Shown piece after piece: positions 8,874 through 18,021 of a stretch of DNA of 64,000 nucleotides. A program made the position numbers and the translations under genes. The notes under the pieces are model-generated. The model did not search any database and was not told where the DNA came from. It was given only the letters and a program-made list of their open reading frames with translations. The DNA lies in NCBI RefSeq assembly GCF_019145495.1, contig NZ_JAHSTU010000004.1:434001-498000 (forward strand). Reading direction: 5' to 3'. The stretch is from Pseudomonas azerbaijanoccidentalis (GTDB lineage: Bacteria; Pseudomonadota; Gammaproteobacteria; Pseudomonadales; Pseudomonadaceae). Positions within the stretch are counted from its first letter, which is position 1, and the number at the start of each line of letters is the position of its first letter.

Positions 8874-9362
8874 ATGCGTACCAACACTCAGACCAAACGG
8901 GAACTGGACAAGATCGACCGCAATATCCTGCGGATTCTGCAAGCGGACGGGCGTATATCGTTTACCGAACTGGGGGAAAAGGTCGGGCTCTCGACCACGC
9001 CGTGTACCGAGCGGGTCCGTCGCCTGGAGCGCGAAGGGATCATCATGGGCTACAACGCGCGGCTCAATCCGCAGCATTTGAAGGGTAGTCTGCTGGTGTT
9101 CGTCGAGATCAGCCTCGACTACAAATCCGGCGATACTTTCGAAGAGTTCCGACGTGCAGTGCTCAAGCTGCCTCACGTGCTGGAGTGCCATTTGGTGTCA
9201 GGGGATTTCGACTACCTGGTGAAGGCGCGGATTTCCGAGATGGCTTCGTACCGCAAGCTGTTGGGCGACATTCTGCTCAAGCTGCCGCACGTGCGCGAGT
9301 CCAAGAGCTATATCGTGATGGAAGAGGTGAAAGAGAGCCTGACCCTGCCGATTCCGGACTGA
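8874..9362 (+). CDS. lrp: Lrp/AsnC-family regulator of the dad operon
   Basis: A 162-aa Lrp/AsnC regulator with an N-terminal helix-turn-helix (about residues 12-60: LDKIDRNILRILQADGRISFTELGEKVGLS) and a C-terminal ligand-binding RAM domain. It is divergent from dadA, as is Lrp (DadR) in P. aeruginosa, which activates dadA in response to L-alanine. ATG 8874 has GGAGG 10 bases upstream. The open frame starts 40 codons earlier in the promoter region, and that extension is rejected. Confidence 0.92.
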   Translation: MRTNTQTKRELDKIDRNILRILQADGRISFTELGEKVGLSTTPCTERVRRLEREGIIMGYNARLNPQHLKGSLLVFVEISLDYKSGDTFEEFRRAVLKLPHVLECHLVSGDFDYLVKARISEMASYRKLLGDILLKLPHVRESKSYIVMEEVKESLTLPIPD

Positions 9363-9375
9363 CATTTGAGGTGCT

Positions 9376-9470
9376 GCTATCGCCAGCAGGCTGGCTCCCA
9401 CAGGTTAGGTGGTGAACAAAAATCTGTGGTTCACCTGCATTCCCTGTGGGAGCTAGCCTGCTAGCGATGC
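9376..9470. repeat. REP-like inverted pair, family A, arms outward
   Basis: Two family A palindromes in the reverse arrangement: the CTCCCACAG and CTGTGGGAG ends face inward, about 40 bases apart. This is opposite to the pairs at 2.4 and 16.2 kb. It lies between lrp and the cysteine-cluster gene. A GGTGAAC/GTTCACC inverted repeat lies within the spacer. Confidence 0.8.
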
Positions 9471-9490
9471 GGAAAACTCGGTTCGAGGAT

Positions 9491-9844
9491 CTAAACCAAC
9501 ACCTGCCGGTTGGAAGCCATGTATTCGAATATCTGCTTCTCGACTCGTGGATGAATCAACTCCACCGGCCCGCGCCCGTTGGGGCATGGCAAGGTTTTGG
9601 TGGTGCCGAACAACCGGCATATCAACGGTCGCTCTTCATACACGGTGCAGCCGTTCGGGCCGAGATGCACACAGTTGAGTTCGTCCATGGCCGCCTCTTG
9701 CTCGGCGCGGGTCTTGCGCGGCAGGCGCGACATTTCTTCCGGCGAGGTGGTCACCGGACCGCAGCAGTCATGGCAGCCGGGCACGCACTCGAACGAGGGA
9801 ATCTGCTGGCGCAGTGTGCGGATTTTCTGGCTGTTGCAGCTCAT
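9491..9844 (-). CDS. YkgJ-family cysteine cluster protein
   Basis: A 117-aa protein of the YkgJ/UPF0153 cysteine-cluster group, predicted to bind zinc or an iron-sulfur cluster. Conserved cysteines occur as FECVPGCHDCCG near residues 18-29, then CVHLGPNGCTVYEERPLICRLFG further on, which is the family pattern. The role is not established. ATG 9844 is taken as the start; a TTG 11 codons upstream is also open. Neither has a clear ribosome binding site. The gene is convergent with lrp. Confidence 0.8.
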   Translation of the reverse strand: MSCNSQKIRTLRQQIPSFECVPGCHDCCGPVTTSPEEMSRLPRKTRAEQEAAMDELNCVHLGPNGCTVYEERPLICRLFGTTKTLPCPNGRGPVELIHPRVEKQIFEYMASNRQVLV

Positions 9845-9990
9845 CGAAGCGGTGACCGAATGCGGAATAGGGCGCAATTGTGCGGCAAAAGCCTCGACGC
9901 AGACAGCGGCAACCGACCAATGTTGCCCGTCCGGGAAGGTCCGGCTTATGCTCCGTCAAATTTTCTAAACACACGATCAGGATGACGCGC

Positions 9991-11283
9991 ATGAACGCCC
10001 GTGCCCAGCACACTGCTTCCTATTACGCCGCCAGCAGCCTGCCGCAGCCGGATTATCCGGTGCTCACAGGGGATGTAGTGGCCGATGTGTGCGTGGTCGG
10101 TGGCGGTTTTTCAGGGCTGAACACCGCGCTTGAACTGGCCGAACGCGGCCTGAGCGTGGTGCTGCTCGAAGCCCGCAAAATTGGCTGGGGCGCCAGCGGT
10201 CGCAACGGCGGGCAGTTGATTCGCGGTGTCGGCCATGGCCTCGATCAGTTCGCCAACGTGATTGGCGCCGACGGTGTGCGCCAGATGAAACTCATGGGCC
10301 TGGAAGCTGTGGAAATCGTCCGCCAGCGCGTCGAGCGTTTCCAGATTCCCTGCGACCTGACCTGGGGTTACTGCGATCTGGCCAACAAGCCCCGAGACCT
10401 TGAAGGTTTTGCGCAAGACGCTGAAGAGCTGCGCGGCCTCGGATACCGTTATGAAACCCGCCTGCTGCAAGCCAACGAGATGCACACCGTCGTCGGTTCC
10501 AGGCGTTACGTCGGCGGTTTGATCGACATGGGCTCCGGGCACCTGCACCCGCTGAACCTGGCGCTGGGTGAAGCGGCCGCCGCGCAGCAACTGGGCGTGA
10601 AACTGTACGAACAATCGGCCGTCACGCGCATCGACTACGGTCCTGAGGTCAAGGTGCATACCGCCCAAGGCTCAGTTCGTGCGAAGACGCTGGTTCTTGG
10701 TTGCAATGCCTACCTGAGCGACCTCAACCCCGAGCTCAGCGGCAAAGTGCTGCCCGCCGGCAGCTACATCATCGCCACCGAACCCCTGAGCGAAGAATTG
10801 GCCCACGCACTGCTGCCACAGAACATGGCGGTCTGCGATCAGAGGGTGGCGCTGGATTACTACCGACTTTCGGCGGACCGCCGCTTGCTGTTTGGCGGCG
10901 CCTGCCATTATTCGGGACGCGACCCGAAAGACATCGCCGCCTATATGCGTCCGAAGATGCTGGAAGTCTTTCCACAACTGCGCGACGTAAAAATCGACTA
11001 CCAATGGGGCGGCATGATCGGCATCGGCGCCAACCGTCTGCCGCAGATCGGCCGGCTCAAAGACCAGCCAAACGTGTATTACGCCCAAGCCTATTCCGGT
11101 CACGGCGTGAATGCCACGCACCTGGCGGGCAAGCTGCTGGCCGAGGCCATCAGTGGTCAGCACAGCGGAGGTTTCGATCTGTTTGCCAAGGTGCCACACA
11201 TTACTTTCCCGGGCGGAAAACATCTTCGTTCGCCGTTGTTGGCGTTGGGGATGTTGTGGCATCGACTCAAAGAGTTGGCTTGA
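9991..11283 (+). CDS. FAD-dependent oxidoreductase, gamma-glutamylputrescine oxidase (PuuB/PauB)-like
   Basis: A 430-aa DAO-type flavoprotein. The FAD motif VCVVGGGFSGLNTALELAE lies near residues 29-47, followed by the ARKIGWGASGRNGGQL signature shared by PuuB-type gamma-glutamylputrescine oxidases. The C-terminal AYSGHGVNATHLAGKL closes the FAD site. Such enzymes oxidise glutamylated polyamines to aldehydes, which KauB at 16.3 kb could then oxidise. The neighbourhood, with pauR and kauB, supports a polyamine role, but the substrate is inferred. ATG 9991 has AGGA about 9 bases upstream; the open frame extends 37 codons further without support. Confidence 0.85.
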   Translation: MNARAQHTASYYAASSLPQPDYPVLTGDVVADVCVVGGGFSGLNTALELAERGLSVVLLEARKIGWGASGRNGGQLIRGVGHGLDQFANVIGADGVRQMKLMGLEAVEIVRQRVERFQIPCDLTWGYCDLANKPRDLEGFAQDAEELRGLGYRYETRLLQANEMHTVVGSRRYVGGLIDMGSGHLHPLNLALGEAAAAQQLGVKLYEQSAVTRIDYGPEVKVHTAQGSVRAKTLVLGCNAYLSDLNPELSGKVLPAGSYIIATEPLSEELAHALLPQNMAVCDQRVALDYYRLSADRRLLFGGACHYSGRDPKDIAAYMRPKMLEVFPQLRDVKIDYQWGGMIGIGANRLPQIGRLKDQPNVYYAQAYSGHGVNATHLAGKLLAEAISGQHSGGFDLFAKVPHITFPGGKHLRSPLLALGMLWHRLKELA

Positions 11284-11290
11284 ACACACC

Positions 11291-11379
11291 CTGTAGGAGC
11301 TGCCGCAGGCTGCGATCTGTTGATCTTGTTTTTTTAAAAATCAAAGTCAAAAGATCGCAGCCTGCGGCAGCTCCTACAA
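11291..11379. repeat. REP-like inverted pair, family B
   Basis: Inverted pair with arms of the type TGTAGGAGCTGCCGCAGGC followed by GATC and a central T/A-rich loop. It directly follows the oxidoreductase stop and may act as a transcript-end hairpin for it. Confidence 0.85.
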
Positions 11380-11396
11380 GAAAAACGCGTTTCACG

Positions 11397-11642
11397 TTAT
11401 AGACGCCAGAATGGCTTAAGCCCCTCCTCCCGCGCCTGCTCCCTCGTCAGCCCGATATCCTTGAGCTGGTCTGGCGTCAGGGCCAGCAACGCCTTGCGCG
11501 TGTGCAGGCGTTGCCAGAACAGGTCCCAGCGACTCAGGCCGGACGGCGCGTTGCGCATGAGCGCCTGACGCGAATTGTCCTTTTGCCCTGCCTCCAGTTC
11601 CTGACTGTGTAACGCCAGCCGCACATCGCTCAAGCCGTTCAT
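11397..11642 (-). CDS. DUF1127 domain protein
   Basis: An 81-aa small basic protein. The C-terminal half (LSRWDLFWQRLHTRKALLALTPDQLKDIGLTREQAREEGLKPFWR) is a DUF1127 (YjiS-like) domain with the typical W..R...R..L..L....L.DIGL pattern. Arginine-rich proteins of this group have been linked to RNA binding and to phosphate or carbon metabolism in other bacteria. ATG 11642 has AGGAG 8 bases upstream; a TTG two codons earlier is less likely. It is divergent from the MocR regulator with a 179-bp shared region, so that regulator may control it. Confidence 0.85.
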   Translation of the reverse strand: MNGLSDVRLALHSQELEAGQKDNSRQALMRNAPSGLSRWDLFWQRLHTRKALLALTPDQLKDIGLTREQAREEGLKPFWRL

Positions 11643-11821
11643 TTTCAATACTCCTGTTTACTTGGGTAGCCAGAGATTTCATGATGCGCGGACGGGCAAA
11701 AGCATTACAGATTCAAAGCACCTGTATTATCTCCATACAGATTTATCGAATTCGCCACTGAATCACGTATTTTTGCTTCATCTGTACTGGTTAACCCAAT
11801 CACCTCCATAGAGGCTGCGCC

Positions 11822-13255
11822 ATGACTCTTTACGTCAATCTCGCCGAATTGCTCGGCACGCGTATCGAACAGGGTTTTTATCGCCCCGGTGACAGACTGC
11901 CGTCGGTGCGCGCATTGAGCGTTGAACACGGCGTCAGCCTGAGCACGGTGCAGCAGGCCTATCGGGTGCTGGAAGACAGCGGGCTGGCCATGCCGAGGCC
12001 CAAGTCGGGATACTTTGTCCCGGCCAGTCGCGAGCTGCCGGAGTTGCCTGCCGTTGGCCGCCCGGCCCAACGCCCGGTGGACATTTCCCAATGGGATCAG
12101 GTGCTGGAGTTGATTCGCGCCGTACCGCGCAAGGATGTGGTGCAGCTGGGGCGCGGGATGCCGGACATCACTTCGCCCACCATGAAACCGCTGCTGCGCG
12201 ACCTCGCCCGGATCAGTCGGCGTCAGGACATGCCCGGCCTGTACTACGACAACATCCACGGCAACCTTGAACTGCGTGAGCAGATTGCCCGCCTGATGCT
12301 CGATTCCGGCTGCCAGTTGGGGCCGGGTGATCTGGTGGTGACCACTGGTTGCCACGAAGCGCTGTCCACCAGCATCCGCGCCATCTGTCAGCCGGGCGAC
12401 ATCGTGGCCGTGGACTCGCCGAGCTTTCACGGTGCCATGCAAACGCTCAAGGGCCTGGGCATGAAGGCGCTGGAAATCCCCACCGACCCACTCACCGGGA
12501 TTAGCCTCGACGCCTTGGAACTGGCTTTGGAACAGTGGCCAATCAAGGCCATACAGTTGACCCCCAACTGCAACAACCCGCTGGGCTACATCATGCCGGA
12601 GTCGCGCAAACGCTCGTTGTTGATGCTCGCGCAGCGTTTCGACGTGGCGATCATCGAAGACGATGTGTATGGCGAGTTGGCCTACACCTATCCGCGCCCG
12701 CGCACGATCAAGTCCTTCGACGAGGACGGCCGCGTCCTGCTGTGCAGTTCCTTCTCCAAAACCCTGGCCCCTGGTTTGCGCATTGGCTGGGTCGCACCGG
12801 GACGCTATCTGGAGCGGGTGCTGCACATGAAATACATCAGCACTGGCTCCACCGCGCCTCAACCGCAAATTGCCATCGCCGAATTTCTGAAAGGCGGCCA
12901 CTTCGAGCCGCATTTGCGGCGGATGCGCACGCAATACCAGCGTAATCGCGACATGATGATCGACTGGGTCACCCGCTACTTCCCCGCCGGCACTCGTGCC
13001 AGCCGTCCGCAAGGCAGCTTCATGCTGTGGGTAGAACTGCCGGAAGGCTTCGACACGCTGAAACTGAATCGTGCCTTGTACGATCAAGGCGTACAGATCG
13101 CAGTCGGCAGTATTTTTTCCGCCTCGGGTAAATACCGCAATTGCCTGCGCATGAACTACGCTGCCAAACCAACGCCACAGATTGAAGAAGCCGTGCGCAA
13201 AGTCGGCGCCGCGGCCATCAAGCTGCTGGCAGAGACCGACGGGCTGACCGACTGA
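11822..13255 (+). CDS. MocR-type regulator (GntR HTH fused to aminotransferase domain)
   Basis: A 477-aa PLP-dependent transcription factor. A GntR winged helix (about residues 6-72, with GFYRPGDRLPSVRALSVEHGVS) is followed by a fold-type I aminotransferase domain. The PLP lysine is in SSFSKTLAPGLRIGW, and the cofactor-binding TPNCNNPLGY and EDDVYGEL segments are intact. MocR proteins usually regulate an adjacent divergent gene in response to an amine or amino acid ligand. Here that neighbour is the DUF1127 gene. The ligand cannot be predicted from sequence. Confidence 0.88.
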   Translation: MTLYVNLAELLGTRIEQGFYRPGDRLPSVRALSVEHGVSLSTVQQAYRVLEDSGLAMPRPKSGYFVPASRELPELPAVGRPAQRPVDISQWDQVLELIRAVPRKDVVQLGRGMPDITSPTMKPLLRDLARISRRQDMPGLYYDNIHGNLELREQIARLMLDSGCQLGPGDLVVTTGCHEALSTSIRAICQPGDIVAVDSPSFHGAMQTLKGLGMKALEIPTDPLTGISLDALELALEQWPIKAIQLTPNCNNPLGYIMPESRKRSLLMLAQRFDVAIIEDDVYGELAYTYPRPRTIKSFDEDGRVLLCSSFSKTLAPGLRIGWVAPGRYLERVLHMKYISTGSTAPQPQIAIAEFLKGGHFEPHLRRMRTQYQRNRDMMIDWVTRYFPAGTRASRPQGSFMLWVELPEGFDTLKLNRALYDQGVQIAVGSIFSASGKYRNCLRMNYAAKPTPQIEEAVRKVGAAAIKLLAETDGLTD

Positions 13256-13315
13256 CCTTTCTGCGAATACCAGCGTCCATATGCCAACCTCTGCCACCAA
13301 TCGGAACGATCCCAC

Positions 13316-14884
13316 GTGAGAGTCAGACAGTCCCTGCTTGCTCTTGTGTTACTCACGATGTTCCTTGGCGGCTGCGCCAGCTTCGACGTCCAACGCGAAC
13401 CGAGCCAGGCATTGCCGGCGAGCACTTCGGCATTCGGTCGTTCGGTGCAGGCTCAGGCTGCACCTTACGAAGGCAAATCAGGTTTTCGCCTGCTGTCCGA
13501 CAGCACTGAAGCGTTCACCGCCCGCGCCGAACTGATTCGCAACGCTCAAAGCAGCCTCGATCTGCAGTACTACATCGTGCATGACGGCATCAGCACGCGA
13601 ATGCTGGTGGAAGAATTGCTCAAGGCCGCCGACCGTGGCGTGCGCGTACGCATATTGCTCGACGACACCACCAGCGACGGCCTGGACCGCACCATCGCCA
13701 CCCTCGCGGCACATCCGCAGATACAGATTCGCGTGTTCAACCCTCTCCATCTGGGACGCAGCACCGGCGTCACACGCACCATGGGCCGCTTGTTCAATCT
13801 GTCGCAGCAACACCGGCGCATGCACAACAAGCTGTGGCTGGCAGACAACAGCATGGCCATTGTCGGCGGGCGCAATCTGGGGGACGAATACTTCGACGCC
13901 GAACCCAATCTGAACTTCACCGACATCGACATACTGGGTGTCGGGCCGGTGGCCGAGCAGCTGGGGCACAGTTTCGACCAGTACTGGAACAGTGCGCTGA
14001 GCAAACCGATCGATGCGTTCGTCTCCAGCAAGCCGACGGCCAAGGACCTGGAAAACACCCGCACTCGACTGGAAGAATCTCTTGAAGAGTCGCGCAAGCA
14101 GAATCACGCGCTCTATCAACAGCTGATGAAGTTCGCCACCGAACCGCGCCTGGACATCTGGCGCAAAGAACTGATCTGGGCCTGGAACCAGGCGCTGTGG
14201 GATGCGCCGAGCAAGGTGCTGGCCAAGGATGAGCCCGATCCGCAATTACTGCTGACCACTCAATTGGCGCCCGAACTCAACGGCGTCAGCAAAGAACTGA
14301 TCATGGTTTCGGCCTACTTCGTCCCCGGTCAACCGGGGCTGGTGTTCCTGACGGGCCGCGCCGATGCCGGGGTCTCGGTGCTGCTGTTGACCAACGCACT
14401 GGAAGCAACCGACGTCCCGGCGGTGCATGGCGGTTACGCGCCGTATCGCAAGGCGTTGCTGGAGCATGGCGTGCAGCTCTTCGAGTTGCGCCGCCAGCCC
14501 GGCGATGACAGCGGCAGTGGGCCGCGACTGTTTTCCAGCCGGTCATACGGCGAATCCGACTCCAGCCTGCACAGCAAGGCCATCGTCTTCGATCAGAAAA
14601 AGTCCTTCATTGGCTCGTTCAATTTCGACCCGCGCTCGGTGCTGTGGAACACCGAAGTCGGGGTGCTGGTGGACAGCCCGGAACTCGCCGCCCACGTACG
14701 CGAACTGGCGTTGCAGGGCATGGCGCCGCCTTTGAGTTATCAGGTGAAACTGGAAAAGGACAAGGTGGTGTGGGTCACCGAAGATGACGGCAAAATGCAC
14801 ACCGTCACCAAGGAACCGGGCAGTTGGTGGCGACGCTTTAATGCGTGGTTGAGCAATACCGTCGGGCTGGAGCGGATGCTTTAA
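13316..14884 (+). CDS. Phospholipase D family lipoprotein (cardiolipin synthase C-like)
   Basis: A 522-aa phospholipase D-superfamily protein with a lipoprotein signal (LVLLTMFLGGC, Cys near residue 21). It has two HKD motifs: HNKLWLADNSMAIVGGRNLGDEYF near residue 170 and HSKAIVFDQKKSFIGSFNFDPRS near 425. The closest type by memory is E. coli ClsC/YmdC, which makes cardiolipin from phosphatidylglycerol and phosphatidylethanolamine, but those differ in context. A phospholipase role is also possible. The start codon is GTG with a weak ribosome binding site; the signal peptide fits this start. Confidence 0.85.
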   Translation: MRVRQSLLALVLLTMFLGGCASFDVQREPSQALPASTSAFGRSVQAQAAPYEGKSGFRLLSDSTEAFTARAELIRNAQSSLDLQYYIVHDGISTRMLVEELLKAADRGVRVRILLDDTTSDGLDRTIATLAAHPQIQIRVFNPLHLGRSTGVTRTMGRLFNLSQQHRRMHNKLWLADNSMAIVGGRNLGDEYFDAEPNLNFTDIDILGVGPVAEQLGHSFDQYWNSALSKPIDAFVSSKPTAKDLENTRTRLEESLEESRKQNHALYQQLMKFATEPRLDIWRKELIWAWNQALWDAPSKVLAKDEPDPQLLLTTQLAPELNGVSKELIMVSAYFVPGQPGLVFLTGRADAGVSVLLLTNALEATDVPAVHGGYAPYRKALLEHGVQLFELRRQPGDDSGSGPRLFSSRSYGESDSSLHSKAIVFDQKKSFIGSFNFDPRSVLWNTEVGVLVDSPELAAHVRELALQGMAPPLSYQVKLEKDKVVWVTEDDGKMHTVTKEPGSWWRRFNAWLSNTVGLERML

Positions 14885-14960
14885 AAGATCGCAGCCTTCG
14901 GCAGCTCCTACACAGGAACGAGCATGCATCTGTAGGAACTGCCGAAGGCTGCGATCTCTT
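14883..14960. repeat. REP-like inverted pair, family B, arms outward
   Basis: Two family B palindromes arranged with GATCGCAG outside and CTCCTACA/TGTAGGA inside. It lies between the stop codons of two convergent genes, the phospholipase D gene and the MFS gene. Confidence 0.8.
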
Positions 14961-14964
14961 GATC

Positions 14965-16107
14965 TTATGCCGGCTGCGTGGCGCCAAACGCTCCTTGCCG
15001 CGACACCAAAATCACCAGACCAAACGCCCCTGCCGCCATCAACAACGGCAGTGCGTGCCCGCTTATCCACTGGCTGCCGGCCCCGGCGATCAACGGTCCG
15101 AGCAAGCAGCCAATCCCCCACAGTTGAGCGATATGGGCATTGGCGCGCACCAGCGCATCGTCGCGATAACGCTCGCCAATCAGGATCAACGACAAGGTAA
15201 ACAAGCCCCCGGCACTGGCGCCGAATAACACCCACAACGGCCAGATCAGCAGCGTGTCGATCAGCGGCGGAATCGCCAGGCTCGACACCAGCAGGACCAC
15301 CGCGCAGCCCGTAAACAATGAGCGCCGCGAGACGCGATCCGCCAGTGCACCAATCGGCAATTGCAACAAGGCATCGCCGACCACCACCGTGCTGACCATC
15401 GCCAAAGCGATTTCAGTCGTAAAGCCCTGACGCAGGCAGTAAACCGGCAATAGCGTCAGGATCATCGCTTCGAATGCGGCAAACAGCGACACCGCCCAGG
15501 CAATCGCCGGCAAGCCCCGGCAGAAGGTCCACAAATCGCCGAGGGTCACACTGCACGCCTCACTGCTGGGCGCACCACTGCGCCCCAGCAACAGCAATGG
15601 CGCCGCCACCAGCAAACCGACACCCACCCAGAAGCCATAATCGTGTTCGGTACCCAGCACGCCCAACAGGATCGGCCCGGCCAACTGGCTCAGCGCATAA
15701 CTGCTGCCATACAGCGCCACCAATCGGCCGCGCCACTCTTCGACCACCAGTTGGTTGATCCAGCTTTCGCCGAGGATGAACACCAGGGTCAGGATCACGC
15801 CGATCATCAAGCGCAGCACCAGCCAAATCGGATAGCTCGGCAACAACGCCAGCAAACCGATGGACACCGCACCGGCCCACAGGCACAGACGCATCAGATT
15901 GGCGGTGCCCAGACGCGCCGCCAGATGGCTGGAAATCTTCGCACCCAACAGCACGCCGATGGCCGGCATTGCCGCCATCACACCAATGGCAAACGAGCCG
16001 TAGCCCCAGCTTTCCAGGCGAAACGACACCAGCGGCATGCTGACGCCCAGCGCCAGGCCCACACTCAAGACAGACGCCAACACGGCGAAATACGTCGCCC
16101 AACGCAT
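14965..16107 (-). CDS. MFS transporter
   Basis: A 380-aa major facilitator superfamily permease with about 12 predicted membrane helices along its whole length. A cytoplasmic loop RxGxxxxxR-like pattern (LAARLGTANLMRL) follows helix 2, and ADRVSRRS follows the central half. The pattern resembles the YcaD/UMF group. Substrate unknown. It is convergent with the phospholipase D gene and shares a REP pair at its 3' end. Confidence 0.82.
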   Translation of the reverse strand: MRWATYFAVLASVLSVGLALGVSMPLVSFRLESWGYGSFAIGVMAAMPAIGVLLGAKISSHLAARLGTANLMRLCLWAGAVSIGLLALLPSYPIWLVLRLMIGVILTLVFILGESWINQLVVEEWRGRLVALYGSSYALSQLAGPILLGVLGTEHDYGFWVGVGLLVAAPLLLLGRSGAPSSEACSVTLGDLWTFCRGLPAIAWAVSLFAAFEAMILTLLPVYCLRQGFTTEIALAMVSTVVVGDALLQLPIGALADRVSRRSLFTGCAVVLLVSSLAIPPLIDTLLIWPLWVLFGASAGGLFTLSLILIGERYRDDALVRANAHIAQLWGIGCLLGPLIAGAGSQWISGHALPLLMAAGAFGLVILVSRQGAFGATQPA

Positions 16108-16150
16108 GCTCCACGCTCCTGTGGATATTATTTATGTGCAACACAAAACA

Positions 16151-16242
16151 TTGTGGGAGCGAGCCTGCTCGCGATGACGGTTTCACATTCAACATTAACG
16201 TCGACTGTTACACCGCAATCGCGAGCAGGCTCGCTCCCACAA
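16151..16242. repeat. REP-like inverted pair, family A
   Basis: Near-perfect inverted pair with arms of the type GTGGGAGCGAGCCTGCTCGC around a spacer of about 45 bases. It lies between the aldehyde dehydrogenase terminator region and the MFS gene start. Confidence 0.87.
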
Positions 16243-16260
16243 GGGATCTGCGTCGTTCAG

Positions 16261-16283
16261 GAGCCCGATTGACTATCGGGCTC
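16261..16283 (-). terminator. Hairpin after kauB
   Basis: GAGCCCGAT/ATCGGGCTC stem with a 5-base loop, 11 bases past the kauB stop. It lacks a clear T run on the minus strand, so termination is uncertain. Confidence 0.45.
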
Positions 16284-16293
16284 CCTCACTGAC

Positions 16294-17787
16294 TTACAAC
16301 TTGATCCAGGTCGCCTTCAGCTCGGTGTACTTGTCGAACGCGTGAAGCGACTTGTCGCGACCGTTGCCGGACTGCTTGAAGCCACCAAATGGTGCCGTCA
16401 TGTCGCCGCCGTCATACTGGTTGACCCACACGCTACCGGCGCGCAGCGCGCGGGCGGTGAGGTGGGCCTTGGAAATATCGGCAGTCCACACCGCCGCGGC
16501 CAGGCCGTAAGGCGTGTCGTTGGCGATGGCGACGGCTTCTTCAGCGCTGTCGAAGGTGATGACCGACAACACTGGCCCGAAGATTTCTTCCTGGGCGATT
16601 TTCATCGCGTTGCTCACACCGTCGAAAATCGTCGGCTCAACATACGTGCCGCCGGTTTCCTGGAGGATGCGCTTGCCGCCAGCGACCAGTTTGGCGCCGT
16701 CGGTGTGGCCCGACTCGATGTAAGACAGCACGGTGTTCATCTGCTGGGTATCCACCAGCGCGCCGACGTTGGTCGCCGGGTCCAGCGGGTTGCCCGGCTT
16801 CCAGGTTTTCAGGGCCTCGATCACCAGCGGCAGGAATTTGTCCTTGATCGAACGCTCTACCAGCAGGCGCGAACCGGCGGTGCAGACTTCGCCCTGGTTG
16901 AAGGCGATAGCGCCAGCAGCGGCTTCGGCAGCGTCTTGCAGATTCGGCGCATCGGCGAACACGATGTTCGGGCTCTTGCCGCCGGCTTCGAGCCAGACGC
17001 GCTTCATGTTCGATTCGCCGGAGTAGATCAACAGCTGCTTGGCGATCTTGGTCGAACCGGTGAACACCAGGGTGTCGACATCGTTATGCAGGGCCAAAGC
17101 CTTGCCGACAGTGTGACCGTAACCCGGCAGCACGTTCAGTACGCCTTTCGGAATACCGGCTTCAACGGCCAGCGCGGCGATGCGGATGGCGGTCAGCGGC
17201 GATTTTTCCGACGGTTTGAGGATCACCGAGTTACCGGTGGACAGCGCCGGGCCGAGTTTCCAGCAGGCCATCATCAACGGGAAGTTCCACGGCACGATGG
17301 CGCCCACCACGCCGACCGGCTCACGGGTCACCAGACCCAATTGGTCGTGCGGAGTCGCGGCGACTTCGTCGTAGATCTTGTCGATGGCTTCACCGCTCCA
17401 GCTCAACGCTTGCGCCGCGCCGGGAACGTCGATGTAAAGGGAGTCGCTGATTGGCTTGCCCATGTCCAGGGTTTCAAGCAGGGCCAACTCTTCGGCATGC
17501 TTTTTCAGCAGGCCGGCGAAACGGATCATGGTGGCTTTGCGCTTGGTCGGCGCCAGGCGCGACCAGACGCCGGAATTGAAAGTGGCGCGGGCGTTTTCCA
17601 CAGCGCGCTGGGCATCGGCGGCGTCACAGCTGGCAATCTTGCCCAGCAGACGGCCATCGACCGGGCTGATGCACTCGAAGGTCTCGGCGGAAACAGCGTC
17701 GGTGTATTCGCCATTGATGTAGGCGCGGCCTTCGACTTTCAGGTCGCGGGCACGTTGTTCCCAGTCGGCACGGGTCAGGGTGGTCAT
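16294..17787 (-). CDS. kauB: NAD(P)-dependent aldehyde dehydrogenase KauB/PuuC-like
   Basis: A 497-aa ALDH-superfamily enzyme. The general-base glutamate is in VWLEAGGKSPNIVF near residue 267, and the nucleophile cysteine is in FNQGEVCTAGSRLL near residue 302. The NAD-binding VPWNFPLMMACWKLGPAL segment is intact. Its length and the ending HAFDKYTELKATWIKL resemble PuuC/KauB, which oxidises 4-guanidinobutyraldehyde and gamma-glutamyl-aminobutyraldehyde in arginine and polyamine breakdown. ATG 17787 has GGAGGAC upstream. It is divergent from a small cupin gene, and the shared promoter region holds a 20-bp palindrome that could be an operator. Confidence 0.88.
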   Translation of the reverse strand: MTTLTRADWEQRARDLKVEGRAYINGEYTDAVSAETFECISPVDGRLLGKIASCDAADAQRAVENARATFNSGVWSRLAPTKRKATMIRFAGLLKKHAEELALLETLDMGKPISDSLYIDVPGAAQALSWSGEAIDKIYDEVAATPHDQLGLVTREPVGVVGAIVPWNFPLMMACWKLGPALSTGNSVILKPSEKSPLTAIRIAALAVEAGIPKGVLNVLPGYGHTVGKALALHNDVDTLVFTGSTKIAKQLLIYSGESNMKRVWLEAGGKSPNIVFADAPNLQDAAEAAAGAIAFNQGEVCTAGSRLLVERSIKDKFLPLVIEALKTWKPGNPLDPATNVGALVDTQQMNTVLSYIESGHTDGAKLVAGGKRILQETGGTYVEPTIFDGVSNAMKIAQEEIFGPVLSVITFDSAEEAVAIANDTPYGLAAAVWTADISKAHLTARALRAGSVWVNQYDGGDMTAPFGGFKQSGNGRDKSLHAFDKYTELKATWIKL

Positions 17788-17950
17788 GCGAGTGTCCTCC
17801 TCTTATTGAATACGACACCCGCGATCTTCGCGGGCGCTGTCAGGAATTCTGCCCGGCCAGCCTGCTTTCGGCCCAAGGCAACCGTCACCCTAAACCAGCG
17901 GCAGGTGAAGTTTCAATATATTTGACATATCGCCGGCAAACGGCCTTGCG

Positions 17951-17970
17951 ATGTTCATTTTAATAAACAT
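17951..17970. promoter_or_regulatory. Candidate operator palindrome between kauB and the cupin gene
   Basis: ATGTTCATTTTAATAAACAT is a near-perfect 9+2+9 inverted repeat with one mismatched pair. It lies 52 bases before the cupin start and 164 before kauB. The regulator is unknown; PauR is a candidate because KauB belongs to polyamine catabolism. Confidence 0.5.
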
Positions 17971-18021
17971 AGACTTTGGGCTGACCAACCACTCGCGCCG
18001 TAAATACGGGAGATAAAAACA

